This document shows positions 37,887-46,304 of a stretch of DNA of 64,000 nt, in pieces (the stretch's first letter is position 1; each line of letters starts with the position of its first letter). This DNA comes from Actinomyces procaprae (GTDB lineage: Bacteria; Actinomycetota; Actinomycetes; Actinomycetales; Actinomycetaceae): positions 2,542,001-2,606,000 of the forward strand of contig NZ_CP039292.1 of NCBI RefSeq assembly GCF_004798665.1, given 5' to 3'. The position numbers and the translations under genes are program-made. Below the pieces are notes generated by a model. It saw only the letters and a list, made by a program, of their open reading frames with translations. It did no database searches and was not told the DNA's origin.

Positions 37887-38249
37887 TGCTGCGTGCCTCC
37901 TTCGCATTGGACTCGTGCGGGACGGGATGTCGGAGCTGTCTGCCGGCCACCGGGGAGGGCGGTCGGGACCCGGACGCCCTGTAGACAGACCGGGACCGGC
38001 CGAGACATTACCGGCTGACCTGCGCACCTCGTCGACCGCCCGGGCCCGCGCCTCCGGGACCCCCGATTATTCCCCGCGATTTCCAGGGTAACGCGCGGCC
38101 ATACGCCACGCACCGGCGAGCGGGCGGACCGCATTCGACACGTATTTAGAGATACCTACCCTTGCGAATTAGCGGTCTCCTGGGCGACGCCCCCGACCCG
38201 ACCGCCGCAGGCGTACGGACCCGGTCCGGGATCTGCAAGGATCACCCCC
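37887..38249. promoter_or_regulatory. Divergent promoter region between the nuo operon and menG
   Basis: This 363-bp gap must hold the promoters for the reductase-nuo operon (minus) and for menG-menF (plus). It is GC-rich apart from an AT-richer patch at 38134-38175. For the plus strand, TTCGAC (38134-38139), a 17-base spacer and TACCCT (38157-38162) form a weak candidate. I see no strong dyad or riboswitch. The Shine-Dalgarno GAAGGAGG for the reductase lies next to 37886. Confidence 0.35.
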
Positions 38250-38996
38250 ATGAGCCGAGCCTCCCTAGCCAAGGACCCCCGCGAGGTAGCGGGCATGTTC
38301 GACGCCGTCGCGCGCCGCTATGACCTGACTAATGACGTCATGAGCCTGTGGCAGGTGCGCATGTGGCGCGCGGTCACGCGCGCGGCCGTCGCGGCGCGCC
38401 CCGGCATGCGGGTGCTGGACCTGGCCGCCGGCACCGGCACCTCCAGCGTCGACTACGCGGCCGACGGCGCGGATGTGGCGGCCTGCGACCTGTCCGCCGG
38501 CATGGTGGCCGAGGGACGCCGCCGCCACCCCGAGATCGAGTTCGTGGTCGGCGACGCCACCGCCCTGCCCTTCCCCGACGCCGACTTCGACGTGGTCACC
38601 GTCTCCTACGGGCTGCGCAATGTGCAGGACACGGCGGCGGCGCTGGCGGAGATGGCGCGGGTGACTCGGCCCGGTGGGCGGCTGGTGATCGCCGAGTTCT
38701 CCACCCCCGTGCAGACGGCGTTCCGGCGCCTGTACCGCTTCTACCTGGGCACTGCCCTGCCGGCGGCCGGGCGCCTGGTGTCCTCCAACGCGGACGCCTA
38801 CGGCTACCTGGGCGAGTCGATCCTGGCCTGGCCCGACCAGGAGGCCCTGGCCGCACTGATCCAGGACGCCGGCTGGCGGGGCGTGGGCTACAAGAACCTG
38901 TCCGGCGGGATCGTGGCCATCCACCGCGCCACCAGGCCGGGGATCCCCGCGGACCGCAGCGCCGCCGACGCCGCGCCGACGGCCCCGGAGGCCTGA
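38250..38996 (+). CDS. menG: Demethylmenaquinone methyltransferase
   Basis: SAM-dependent C-methylation that completes menaquinone, 248 residues. Motifs: [28 protein letters not shown] (UbiE/MenG start), [31 protein letters not shown] (SAM motif I), [29 protein letters not shown] and [12 protein letters not shown]. The last 25 residues are an Ala/Pro-rich tail. It is transcribed away from the nuo operon and followed, one base after its stop, by menF. UbiE would be the proteobacterial name; the surrounding genes point to menaquinone. Confidence 0.93.
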   Translation: MSRASLAKDPREVAGMFDAVARRYDLTNDVMSLWQVRMWRAVTRAAVAARPGMRVLDLAAGTGTSSVDYAADGADVAACDLSAGMVAEGRRRHPEIEFVVGDATALPFPDADFDVVTVSYGLRNVQDTAAALAEMARVTRPGGRLVIAEFSTPVQTAFRRLYRFYLGTALPAAGRLVSSNADAYGYLGESILAWPDQEALAALIQDAGWRGVGYKNLSGGIVAIHRATRPGIPADRSAADAAPTAPEA

Positions 38997-38997
38997 G

Positions 38998-40395
38998 GTG
39001 GCCGGGTCGCCTCCCGAACGGGCCACCGTCGACGCGCGAGTGCTCTCCGCGACGCAGGCCACCGCCTCACCGCCGCGACTGTCCTTCCGCACCACCGCCC
39101 TGCCCGCCGGCGTCATCACCCCGGAGGGTGGCGACGGCGGCACGGGGCTGCTCGACCTCCTGGCGGGGCGGGAGGACGTCGTCAGCTGGGTGCGGCACGG
39201 GCGTGGCCTAGTCGGCTGGGGGCAGGCGCTGCGGCTGGAGGCGCAGGGGCCGGACCGGATTGAGGCGCTGCGGAGCGCCTGGCGGGCCACCGTGTACGCC
39301 TCCTGGTGGCGCGACGCCCTGGTGCGGCCCGGCACCGGCCCGGTGGCCCTGGGCACCATCGCCTTCTCCCCGACCTCAGCCGCCGTCTCCGTGCTGGTGG
39401 TGCCGCGCGTGCTCGTGGGCCTGGATGACTCCGGGGCGTGGCTGACCACCGCCGTCGCCGATGGCGAGGCACACCCGGAGGTGGCGGAGGTGCTGGCCCG
39501 GGTGCGCCCGTCGGCGTCCGCCCAGACGGGTGCCCCCTCCCCCGACGCCCCCGCGGTCTCGGTCGGCGCACTGCCCGAGGCCGACTACCTGGCCGCCGTC
39601 GCGCAGGTGCGTCGGCGCATAGCCGCCGGCGAGGCGCGCAAGGTGGTGCTGGCGCGGGATCTGCTGGTGAGGCCGGCCGCACCCCTGGTGACCGGCGAGC
39701 TGCTGCGCCGCCTGGGCGCGGAGTATCCGTCGTGCTGGACCTTCGCCGTCGATTCCATGGTGGGAGCCACCCCGGAGCTGCTGGTGCGCCTGGAGGGCAG
39801 GCGCCTGGCCAGCCGAGTCCTGGCGGGGACGGCGCGACGCCATGCGGGTGATGCGTTCGGCCGCGAGCGCGAGGCGGCCCGGCTGGCGCAGTGGCTGGCG
39901 GCGTCGGCGAAGAACCGGGCCGAGCACGAACTGGCGCGGGACTCGGCGATTACCGCCCTGGAGCCCCTGTGCTCCGCGGTGGAGGCGGAGCCCCCGCGGG
40001 TGCTGACGCTGCCGAACGTGCTGCACCTGGCCACCGACATCACCGGCGTGGTCGCCGGGGACACGGGGGCGCTGTCCCTGGTGGGCGCGCTGCACCCCAC
40101 CGCCGCCGTATGCGGCACCCCCACCGCCGCAGCCGCCCGCATCATCGCCGAGGTCGAGGGCATGGACCGGGGCCGGTACGCCGGCCCGGTCGGCTGGGTG
40201 GACTGGCACGGCGAGGGCGAGTGGTGCATCGCGCTGCGCAGTGCCGCGCTGCCGCCCGGCGGGGCGGGACCAACAGCGCCGGCACGGGTGTTCGGCGGCG
40301 GCGGGATCATGCCCGAATCGGAGCCCGCCGACGAACTGGCTGAAACCAAGGCGAAGATGCGCCCCATGCTCACCGCCCTGGGCGCCGTCGGCTAG
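38998..40395 (+). CDS. menF: Isochorismate synthase
   Basis: Converts chorismate to isochorismate, the entry to menaquinone (or siderophore) synthesis. The chorismate-binding domain lies in residues 195-465: RRIAAGEARKVVLARDLLV, VGATPELLVRLEGRRLASRVLAGTARRH, AKNRAEHELARDSAI, LHPTAAVCGTPTAAAARIIAEVEGMDRGRYAGPVGWVDWHGEGEWCIALRSA and GIMPESEPADELAETKAKM. The GTG start at 38998 directly follows the menG TGA (one base between). Adjacency to menG favours menaquinone over a siderophore role. Confidence 0.9.
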   Translation: MAGSPPERATVDARVLSATQATASPPRLSFRTTALPAGVITPEGGDGGTGLLDLLAGREDVVSWVRHGRGLVGWGQALRLEAQGPDRIEALRSAWRATVYASWWRDALVRPGTGPVALGTIAFSPTSAAVSVLVVPRVLVGLDDSGAWLTTAVADGEAHPEVAEVLARVRPSASAQTGAPSPDAPAVSVGALPEADYLAAVAQVRRRIAAGEARKVVLARDLLVRPAAPLVTGELLRRLGAEYPSCWTFAVDSMVGATPELLVRLEGRRLASRVLAGTARRHAGDAFGREREAARLAQWLAASAKNRAEHELARDSAITALEPLCSAVEAEPPRVLTLPNVLHLATDITGVVAGDTGALSLVGALHPTAAVCGTPTAAAARIIAEVEGMDRGRYAGPVGWVDWHGEGEWCIALRSAALPPGGAGPTAPARVFGGGGIMPESEPADELAETKAKMRPMLTALGAVG

Positions 40396-40536
40396 CCGCC
40401 GAGCTCCTCCCCCGCTGGTTCAACTCGCCCGCCGGGGTGCGGACTGCAGGCGCGCGCATGCTCCCGCCCCGTTCACTCCGCTCGTGGTTCCTGACACCTC
40501 TTGCCCTCCGGCACCCGGCAGGGAGACGCTCACGAC

Positions 40537-41010
40537 ATGACAGTCGCTCTTGTCCTGCAGGTCCTGGCCGTCCTCACCACCGCCATGGTCGCCGGCTTCC
40601 TGACCATGTACTGCCTGACGATCGGCGGCTACTTCAGTCACATGGTGCGCACCGAGCAGGTCAATGAACTGCAACGCTCCTACGCCCCATTTCGCCGTCG
40701 CACCCACCTGAAAACCACCTACGCCGCCGCCATGCTGTTGCAGTTCTTCGCGGCAGTGGCTGCGCTGGCCGCAGCCTGGCAGCCACCCCTGACCGGCCGC
40801 ATCCTCGCCGTCGCCAGCCTGCCCCTGCTACTCGCCGTCCACCGGGTCACGGGATTCACCGCCCCGGAGGAGAGACTGGTCTCCGGCCAGGCGGTCTCCG
40901 ACGCCGCCGCCACCCGGTATCTGCGCCTGAACCGCCCGCTGCACGCCCTGTACGCCTGTGTCTACGCGCTTGCCGCCGCCTGGATGCTGATCGAACTCGT
41001 AAGCGGCTGA
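40537..41010 (+). CDS. Small integral membrane protein, unknown function
   Basis: Unrecognised protein of 157 residues with four hydrophobic segments (about 4-28, 55-77, 82-98 and 130-152). Between segments 1 and 2 is a charged loop, HMVRTEQVNELQRSYAPFRRRTHLKTTYAA. The layout is like small DUF1772-type membrane proteins, but I cannot confirm a match. ATG 40537 has GGGAGA about ten bases upstream; an earlier ATG in the frame (40501) lacks one. It follows menF by 141 bases on the same strand and is followed by a repeat-rich gap. Confidence 0.65.
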   Translation: MTVALVLQVLAVLTTAMVAGFLTMYCLTIGGYFSHMVRTEQVNELQRSYAPFRRRTHLKTTYAAAMLLQFFAAVAALAAAWQPPLTGRILAVASLPLLLAVHRVTGFTAPEERLVSGQAVSDAAATRYLRLNRPLHALYACVYALAAAWMLIELVSG

Positions 41011-41495
41011 GGGTTGCGTCCGCACGCGGACCCGCTACCTGCTGCGGTTGGAGCCGGTCGCCTCGCTGTCGGCCGACGACGTCGTGGCGCAGCTGGCACC
41101 CGCGCTGCGCTCGGCGTTGACGCCGCACGGCCCGGGGGCTACCAGGGCCAGTCGGAGGTGAGGCAGGCCTCGATGGCGCGATGGCGGAAGCTGTAGGGCC
41201 GGGTGCGGCGGATGGCGGATAATGCGTCGGGTGAGGTCCAGGCGCTGCGCCGCGGGTTCCATGAGCACCCGGTCGACCCCCCGGCGCCAGCAGCAGGCGG
41301 CCAGCCTTCCATGACAGAGGGCTGGAGGGCGGCCATGCGGCCGGTGTCATCGATGGCATCCAGCGTGATGGTGCGGAAGCGGCGTGCGAAGGTCGCGCCT
41401 GTGAGCGCACGGACAGTGACATGCCGGATACAGCCACGGTCCCGACCCGCCGCAGTAGCCCGGCTATACGCTGCGCGCGGCCGTCGAGCCTGCCA

Positions 41496-41628
41496 GTTGG
41501 ACCGCTTGTTCCCCCGTTGGACCTCTGTTCCCCCGTTGGACCGCTGTGCCCCCGTTGGACCGCCGTAGCCGCCGTTTACAGCGGTCCAACGGGAAGTGAG
41601 CGGTCCAACGGGGCGTGAGCGGTCCAAC
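41496..41628. repeat. Mirrored tandem array of a 19-20 bp TTGGACC unit (family B, copy 2)
   Basis: GTTGGACC occurs forward at 41496, 41516, 41535 and 41554 (periods 20, 19, 19), and its reverse complement GGTCCAAC at 41583, 41602 and 41621 (period 19). Forward units are joined by short pyrimidine-rich linkers such as TGTTCCCCC; reverse units by GGGAAGTGAGC or GGGGCGTGAGC. The turn lies near 41562-41582. Arms of about 60 bases could form a long imperfect hairpin. Same plan as 18104-18236, but the linkers differ. Confidence 0.75.
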
Positions 41629-41879
41629 CAGGGCGGCGCAAGACCCGCCCTCCCCCTTCGGCTGCCGGCAACCAGGCCCACAACACCGCGGAAACGCCGT
41701 GGGCCCTGGCTGCGCACAACGATCCTCACCGAGAACACAGGCCCGCCCACCCGGAGGCACCCACATCACCAGCACCGACCCACCGCCACAAACGACTCAC
41801 ACAACACGACCTAGGCGCATCCCCGGACCGACGGCGCTAGTTTCCGCCGCCGCGCTGACCGGGCCCACCGTCATATCGA

Positions 41880-41935
41880 CCGACCTCGGTACGTAACAAC
41901 TACCGATTTCGGTACGTAAGATCTACCGACCTCGG
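41880..41935. repeat. 23-bp dyad array A2 (three CCGA-N2-TCGG units)
   Basis: Dyads at 41880 (CCGACCTCGG), 41903 (CCGATTTCGG) and 41926 (CCGACCTCGG), 23 bases apart, with spacers TACGTAACAACTA and TACGTAAGATCTA. The array ends 28 bases before the stop of the MFS gene, which reads towards it. Confidence 0.83.
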
Positions 41936-41963
41936 TACGTAACGGCGGCGAGGGGGTTGTGCG

Positions 41964-43241
41964 TCAGGCGCGTTTGATGCCGTTGAGCCGCTCGGTCATG
42001 GCCAGCCCCAGCGCGGCCAGGGCGAGCAGGTAGAAGGGCAGTAGCCAGAGTCCGACCCGGCTGGAGATGACCCCGAACAGCGGCGGCATGACGGTAGTAC
42101 CCGTATAGGCGGCAGCCATCTGGATGCCGATGATCGCCTGGGAGTTGCGGCGCCCGAAGTTGGCGGGCGTGGAGTGGATGATCGCCGGATACACCGGTGC
42201 CGCCCCGACCCCGGCCAGGGCGAAGCCGGCGAAGGACACCGGCCCCAGCGGCAGCGCGATGATCAGGGAACCGACGGCCCCCAGCAGGAAGCCGCCGCGT
42301 ATAAGCGCCCGGTCACCGACGCGATCGGCGAAGAAGCCGCACAGGAACCGGCCCGCAGTCAGGCCCAGCACGAACAAGGCGCCGAAGGATGCGGCCGAGG
42401 AGGCGCCGAAGCCGCGGTCGGACACGAAGAACGTGGCGCCCCACAGCATTGCCGTCTGCTCGAAGGCGCAGTATGCGAAGAACGCCAGCAGCACGGAGGT
42501 GACCCCCGGGATGCGCAGCGCTTCCAGCAGCGACACGTGCGCGTGCGCACCGGCATCGGCCGACTCCACCGCCCGATCCTCAGCCGCCGCGGCGGGGTCC
42601 GCACTCACCGCCTCCTGGGCAGCCTCTCCGGGCCGGATCGCCGCGACGCGTCGCCACAGCGGCCCACTGGCCACCAGCACGACGGTCAGCCCGATTTGCA
42701 GTAGGCCGATCGCGCGGTAGGCGGCCGGCCAGTTGCCGTCCGCGGACAGGGCCAGGCTCATGACGAAGGGGCTGATGGACGCACCCACCCCCCAGAAGCT
42801 GTGCAGCCAGTTCATGTGCCGCGCCGTGTAGTGGAGAGCTACGTAGTTGTTCAGCGCCGCATCGACGGCGCCCGCTCCCAGGCCGTAGGGGATGGCCCAC
42901 AGGCACAGCATCCAGTACTGCGTGGCGGTGGAGAATCCCAGCAGCGCCACCGCCGTCGCCGCGACGCTCACGGCCGTGACCACACCGGCGCCCAGGCGCC
43001 GAGTGAGGCGCTCGGAGGCCAGCGAGGAGACGATTGTGCCGACGGCGATGATGAAGGTGATTCCACCTGCGTAGGAGACCGGCACCCCCAGGTCCTCGTG
43101 CATGACCGGCCAGCCGGCGCCCACGAGTGAGTCCGGAAGGCCGAGGCTGATGAAGGCCAGATAGATGATGGCGAGCAGCAGCAGGTACACGGGAGAGGCC
43201 TCTCTGCGTGGGGACAGGCGGCACGGACGAGTAGGCGGCAT
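41964..43241 (-). CDS. MFS transporter
   Basis: Twelve-span major facilitator of 425 residues in two six-helix halves split by a charged Ala/Asp/Glu-rich loop (about 205-240). First-half segments: LAFISLGLPDSLVGAGWPVMHEDL, RLTRRLGAGVVTAVSV (motif A-like) and YGLGAGAVDAALNNYVALHYTARHMNWLHSFWGVGASISPFVM, similar to the fucose-permease-like (FHS) branch. Second half: LGLTAGRFLCGFFADRVGDRALIRGG. The substrate is unknown; a sugar is possible by family only. ATG 43241 lies 27 bases after a TATAAT box. It is transcribed divergently from the DinB-like gene. Confidence 0.87.
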   Translation of the reverse strand: MPPTRPCRLSPRREASPVYLLLLAIIYLAFISLGLPDSLVGAGWPVMHEDLGVPVSYAGGITFIIAVGTIVSSLASERLTRRLGAGVVTAVSVAATAVALLGFSTATQYWMLCLWAIPYGLGAGAVDAALNNYVALHYTARHMNWLHSFWGVGASISPFVMSLALSADGNWPAAYRAIGLLQIGLTVVLVASGPLWRRVAAIRPGEAAQEAVSADPAAAAEDRAVESADAGAHAHVSLLEALRIPGVTSVLLAFFAYCAFEQTAMLWGATFFVSDRGFGASSAASFGALFVLGLTAGRFLCGFFADRVGDRALIRGGFLLGAVGSLIIALPLGPVSFAGFALAGVGAAPVYPAIIHSTPANFGRRNSQAIIGIQMAAAYTGTTVMPPLFGVISSRVGLWLLPFYLLALAALGLAMTERLNGIKRA

Positions 43242-43267
43242 CCGCCACAGAATTAACCGTACATAAT

Positions 43268-43273
43268 ATTATA
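43268..43273 (-). promoter_or_regulatory. Candidate -10 element of the MFS gene
   Basis: On the minus strand CTATAATATTATGTACGG reads from 43274 downwards, with a consensus TATAAT at 43273-43268. It is an isolated AT-rich spot in a GC-rich intergenic region and lies 27 bases before the ATG. The -35 is not convincing. TATAATATTATG is partly symmetric, so it may also be bound by a regulator. Confidence 0.45.
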
Positions 43274-43358
43274 GCGGAGCCCCCGCCCAGTGCCAGTCGC
43301 CCTCCAGTATTCCGCCTCCTCCCTAGTCACAGCCTCGCCCCGCGCCTACCGTGGGGGC

Positions 43359-43913
43359 ATGAACGAGCACACCGACTCCCCCGCCGCCAACGCCTACCTC
43401 GACCTTCTGAAGGCATCGCTGGACCGCTCCCGGGAGCGCTTCGACCGCGCCCTGGACGGCGTGACCTCTAAGCAGGCGAACACCCAGCCCACCCCGCAAC
43501 TCGCCCCGCGCATCGACTCCCTCACCTGGCTGGCCTGGCACACCGCCCGCGAGATCGACATGCAGGTCTCCGCCCTGGCTGGCAGCGAGATGCTGTGGAC
43601 CGCCGCCGGCTTCAAGGACCGCTTCAACCTGCCCCTGCCGGACGACACCGAGGACTGGCGCCACACCCCCGAGCAGGCGGCGCTCGTACGCGTGGACGAC
43701 CTCACGGTCCTGACCGACTACCTGGACGCCGCCTACACCCTCGCCCGCGAGTACCTGGCCTCGCTGTCGGCGCAGGCGCTGAACGACGTCGTCGACCGCG
43801 CCTGGACGCCGCCGGTCACCCGCGGGGTGCGGCTCGCCTCGATTATCGACGACGCCGCCCAGCACTCCGGGCAGGCGGTCTACACCCGCAGGCTCCTGGG
43901 CCTGCCCGGCTGA
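43359..43913 (+). CDS. DinB-like four-helix-bundle protein
   Basis: Protein of 184 residues with the DinB/DUF664 layout: NAYLDLLKASLDRSRERFDRAL (helix 1), RIDSLTWLAWHTAREIDMQVSALAG (first His, WLAWHTAREID), central loop, VLTDYLDAAYTLAREYLASL, and IIDDAAQHSGQAVYTRRLLGL (third His). The three histidines would bind a metal. Actinobacterial members include mycothiol-dependent transferases, a possible role here. ATG 43359 (MNEHTDSPAANAY) has GTGGGGG just upstream. The frame continues upstream without protein character. Confidence 0.82.
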   Translation: MNEHTDSPAANAYLDLLKASLDRSRERFDRALDGVTSKQANTQPTPQLAPRIDSLTWLAWHTAREIDMQVSALAGSEMLWTAAGFKDRFNLPLPDDTEDWRHTPEQAALVRVDDLTVLTDYLDAAYTLAREYLASLSAQALNDVVDRAWTPPVTRGVRLASIIDDAAQHSGQAVYTRRLLGLPG

Positions 43914-44045
43914 GCGCGCCCGCACGCCTGCCGGCCGGCAACGGCTCATCCTTTCCAGTGCCGTTCAGGCGCACGGAGTATCCTCTTCGGATCGGCGGCC
44001 CCACAGGGACGCCGGTCTCCCTGAGACTCACGAGAAGGGCACCCG

Positions 44046-44831
44046 ATGGAGCTCCTCCAACTGCGTAACGCCACCGTCAAGCTGACCTACGGCGGCACCA
44101 CCTTCCTCATCGACCCGATGCTCTCCCAGCGGGGCGCGCTCGAGCCCTTCCCCTCCCTGCGCGGCGACGAGCGCAACCCGCTTCATGACCTGCCGCTCCC
44201 GATCACCGAGATCCTCGACGGCGTCGACGTCGTACTGGTGACTCACTCCCATGTCGACCACTGGGATCCCGAGGCCGCCCGGACCATCCCCAAGCACACC
44301 CCGATCCTGGTTCAGGACCGGTTCGACGCCGATATCGTCGCCGCCCAGGGATTCACGGACGTACGGATCCTGGAGAATACGACCGCCTTCGGGCAGGTGA
44401 CGCTGACCCGGGTGGAGGGGCAGCACTACGACGCCCCGGAGCTGGTACCGCTCATCGTGGATGTAACCGGCACCGCCGCCACCATGGGAGTCGTACTGCG
44501 CGCGGAGGGGGAGCCGACCGTCTACTTCACCAGTGACACGGTCTGGTTCACCGGCGTGGAGGAGGCTCTGCGGGACTTCTCCCCGGAGGTGGTCGTGGCC
44601 AACGCCGGCGGCAACCGCATCCCGTTGGGACGCCTGGTGCTGGACGACGCGGAGGTGGCGCTGATCAGCCGGGCGGCGCCCGCGGCGGCGATCGTCGCGG
44701 TCCACATGGAGGCCGTCAACCACTGGGGCACGTCGAAGGCGCAGTTGCGGCAGACCGCCGCCGCCTCAGGCTTCACCGACCGGCTCTTCGTTCCCGCCGA
44801 CGGCGAGTCACTCACCTTCCCGCACCCCTGA
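44046..44831 (+). CDS. Metallo-beta-lactamase-fold hydrolase
   Basis: UlaG-like MBL-fold protein of 261 residues. It begins MELLQLRNATVKLTYGGTTFLIDPML, the usual start of this branch, with the metal motif VTHSHVDHWD (HxHxDH), the later ligand Asp in VYFTSDTVWF, and the final His in AVHMEAVNHWG. The AGAAGGG ribosome site is seven bases upstream. It stands alone, converging on nagA. The substrate is unknown; relatives include lactonases and N-acyl hydrolases, and context gives no decision. Confidence 0.87.
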   Translation: MELLQLRNATVKLTYGGTTFLIDPMLSQRGALEPFPSLRGDERNPLHDLPLPITEILDGVDVVLVTHSHVDHWDPEAARTIPKHTPILVQDRFDADIVAAQGFTDVRILENTTAFGQVTLTRVEGQHYDAPELVPLIVDVTGTAATMGVVLRAEGEPTVYFTSDTVWFTGVEEALRDFSPEVVVANAGGNRIPLGRLVLDDAEVALISRAAPAAAIVAVHMEAVNHWGTSKAQLRQTAAASGFTDRLFVPADGESLTFPHP

Positions 44832-44862
44832 CTCGCCGGTTCGACGCCCTGGGCGCGCCAGA

Positions 44863-46215
44863 TCAGGCGGCGCCTTCCACCACCTCACCGCGGCAGAAGA
44901 CCGTGACCGGGTTCAGGTCGGCGTCGGTGACCACGACGTCGGCCCACAGCCCGGGCTCCAGCGCGCCGATGGAGTCGTCGCCGAGGATCTCGGCGCCCTG
45001 GCAGGAGGCGGCGAAGACGGCGTCGACCAGGTCCACCCCGCCGCGCCAGGTGGTGCGCACCACGTCGAGCAGGTGCGCGGTGCTGCCGGCCAGCGCCCCG
45101 CCCTCGGTCAGGCGGGCCACGCCGCCGCGGACCGTGACGGCCTGGGAGCCGAGCACGTAGTCGCCGTCGGGCACGCCGGCGGCGGCGAGCGCGTCGGTGA
45201 CCAGCACGACGTTCTCCCGCCCCAGCGTCTCGAACATGTCGCGCACGATGGCGGGGTCCAGGTGGACGCCGTCGCCTATCAGCTCCACGACGCACTCCCC
45301 GCCGGCGGCCGCGGCCAGGAACTCCGGGACGGGTCCGGGCTCACGGTGGTGCATGGGCCGCATCCCGTTGAACAGGTGGGTGGCGGTGGCACGGGCGGAG
45401 CGGACCGGCTCCCCGGCCTCAAGGCGGGCGGCTATACGCGCCGAGGCGTCGGCCAGGCCGGCGCGCACGGGGCCGGCTTCGGAGTCGGTGTGCCCGAAGG
45501 AGGGCAGCGCGCCGCCGTCGATCAGCGCGGCGACCACGCCGTCGTCGCCGGTGATGTGCGGCATCTCGGGGGCGATGGTCATAGTGGCCACATGCCCGCG
45601 GCCCAGCTCGAGCAGCTCCCGGGTCAGGGCGGCGTCGGGGTCGATGATGTAGGTGGGGTCCTGGGCGCCGCAGCGCTCGACGGAGACGAAGGGCCCCTCG
45701 AAGTGGATCCCAGCCAGCTCACCGGCGTCGCACAGGTCGGCGAGCACCCGCGTGCGCGCCTTGAGCACCTCCGAGGCGGCGGTGACGCAGGAGGCGACCA
45801 GGCTGGTGGTGCCGTGCCGACGGTGCTCGCGGACGGCGGTCATCGCCTGCTCGGGCGTGGTGGCATTGGGGAAGGACTCCCCACCGCCACCGTGGCAGTG
45901 GACGTCCACCAGGCCGGGCAGCAGATAGCCGCCCTCCGGGGCACTGCGAGCAGTGGCGAGCAGATCCGCCCAGCCGGCCCGCGCCGCCTCGGCCGCCGGC
46001 CCCACCCAGACCAGGTGGCGCGCAGCAATGACGACGACGCCGTCGTCGATGATCTGCAGCGGAGTGACCACGCGCCCGCGCAGAGCCAAGGGGGCACCCG
46101 GACCCGCCTCACGCGGCACGGACTCAGCGGACTCAGCGGCACCAGCGGGGGCCGGTACCGGGCCCGGCACCGAGGAGGCCGACGAGGAACCTGCGGGCAT
46201 GGCGGCATTGCTCAT
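44863..46215 (-). CDS. nagA: N-acetylglucosamine-6-phosphate deacetylase
   Basis: Removes acetate from GlcNAc-6-P, feeding glucosamine-6-P to glycolysis or wall synthesis. The 450 residues form an amidohydrolase barrel: LLPGLVDVHCHGGGGESFPNAT (HxH-like), IHFEGPFVSVERCGAQDP (metal Glu), PSFGHTDSEA, ATHLFNGMRPMHHREPG, ELIGDGVHLDPAIVRDMFE and VLVTDALAAAGVPDGDYVLG (catalytic Asp). The first 40 residues are an Ala/Ser/Pro-rich extension, so the true start may be further in. No nagB or PTS gene is adjacent. A 10-bp palindrome lies 34 bases upstream. Confidence 0.93.
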   Translation of the reverse strand: MSNAAMPAGSSSASSVPGPVPAPAGAAESAESVPREAGPGAPLALRGRVVTPLQIIDDGVVVIAARHLVWVGPAAEAARAGWADLLATARSAPEGGYLLPGLVDVHCHGGGGESFPNATTPEQAMTAVREHRRHGTTSLVASCVTAASEVLKARTRVLADLCDAGELAGIHFEGPFVSVERCGAQDPTYIIDPDAALTRELLELGRGHVATMTIAPEMPHITGDDGVVAALIDGGALPSFGHTDSEAGPVRAGLADASARIAARLEAGEPVRSARATATHLFNGMRPMHHREPGPVPEFLAAAAGGECVVELIGDGVHLDPAIVRDMFETLGRENVVLVTDALAAAGVPDGDYVLGSQAVTVRGGVARLTEGGALAGSTAHLLDVVRTTWRGGVDLVDAVFAASCQGAEILGDDSIGALEPGLWADVVVTDADLNPVTVFCRGEVVEGAA

Positions 46216-46248
46216 GCCGCGAGTCTATCGCATTAACCACGCAGACAT

Positions 46249-46258
46249 CAGACGTCTG
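46249..46258. promoter_or_regulatory. Palindrome upstream of nagA
   Basis: CAGACGTCTG is a perfect 10-bp dyad, and a further CAGAC half-site sits at 46242. It lies 34 bases before the nagA ATG. A weak -10 (TAGACT) is found between them. It could be an operator for a GntR-type sugar regulator, but it does not match the DasR consensus I know. Confidence 0.3.
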
Positions 46259-46304
46259 CTGTCCCGTGGAGCTGGTGGGGATGAGACCGCCGCATCCGCG
46301 GCAC

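Larger units (their letters stand above)
41011..41963. other. Repeat-bearing non-coding gap with possible gene relics
   Basis: The gap of about 950 bp lies between converging genes. 41011-41490 shows short protein-like stretches on both strands (plus: YLLRLEPVASLSADDVVAQLAPALRSAL; minus: RTITLDAIDDTGRMAALQPSVMEG) that are broken by stops and have no start. They look like worn gene fragments I cannot name. 41496-41628 is the second family B array and 41880-41935 is a family A array. 41640-41870 is C/A-rich and otherwise empty. Confidence 0.55.

Noticed and set aside
46249..46258. DasR binding site at nagA
   Set aside because: The dyad is AGAC-GTCT, not the TGGTCTAGACCA-like DasR core.
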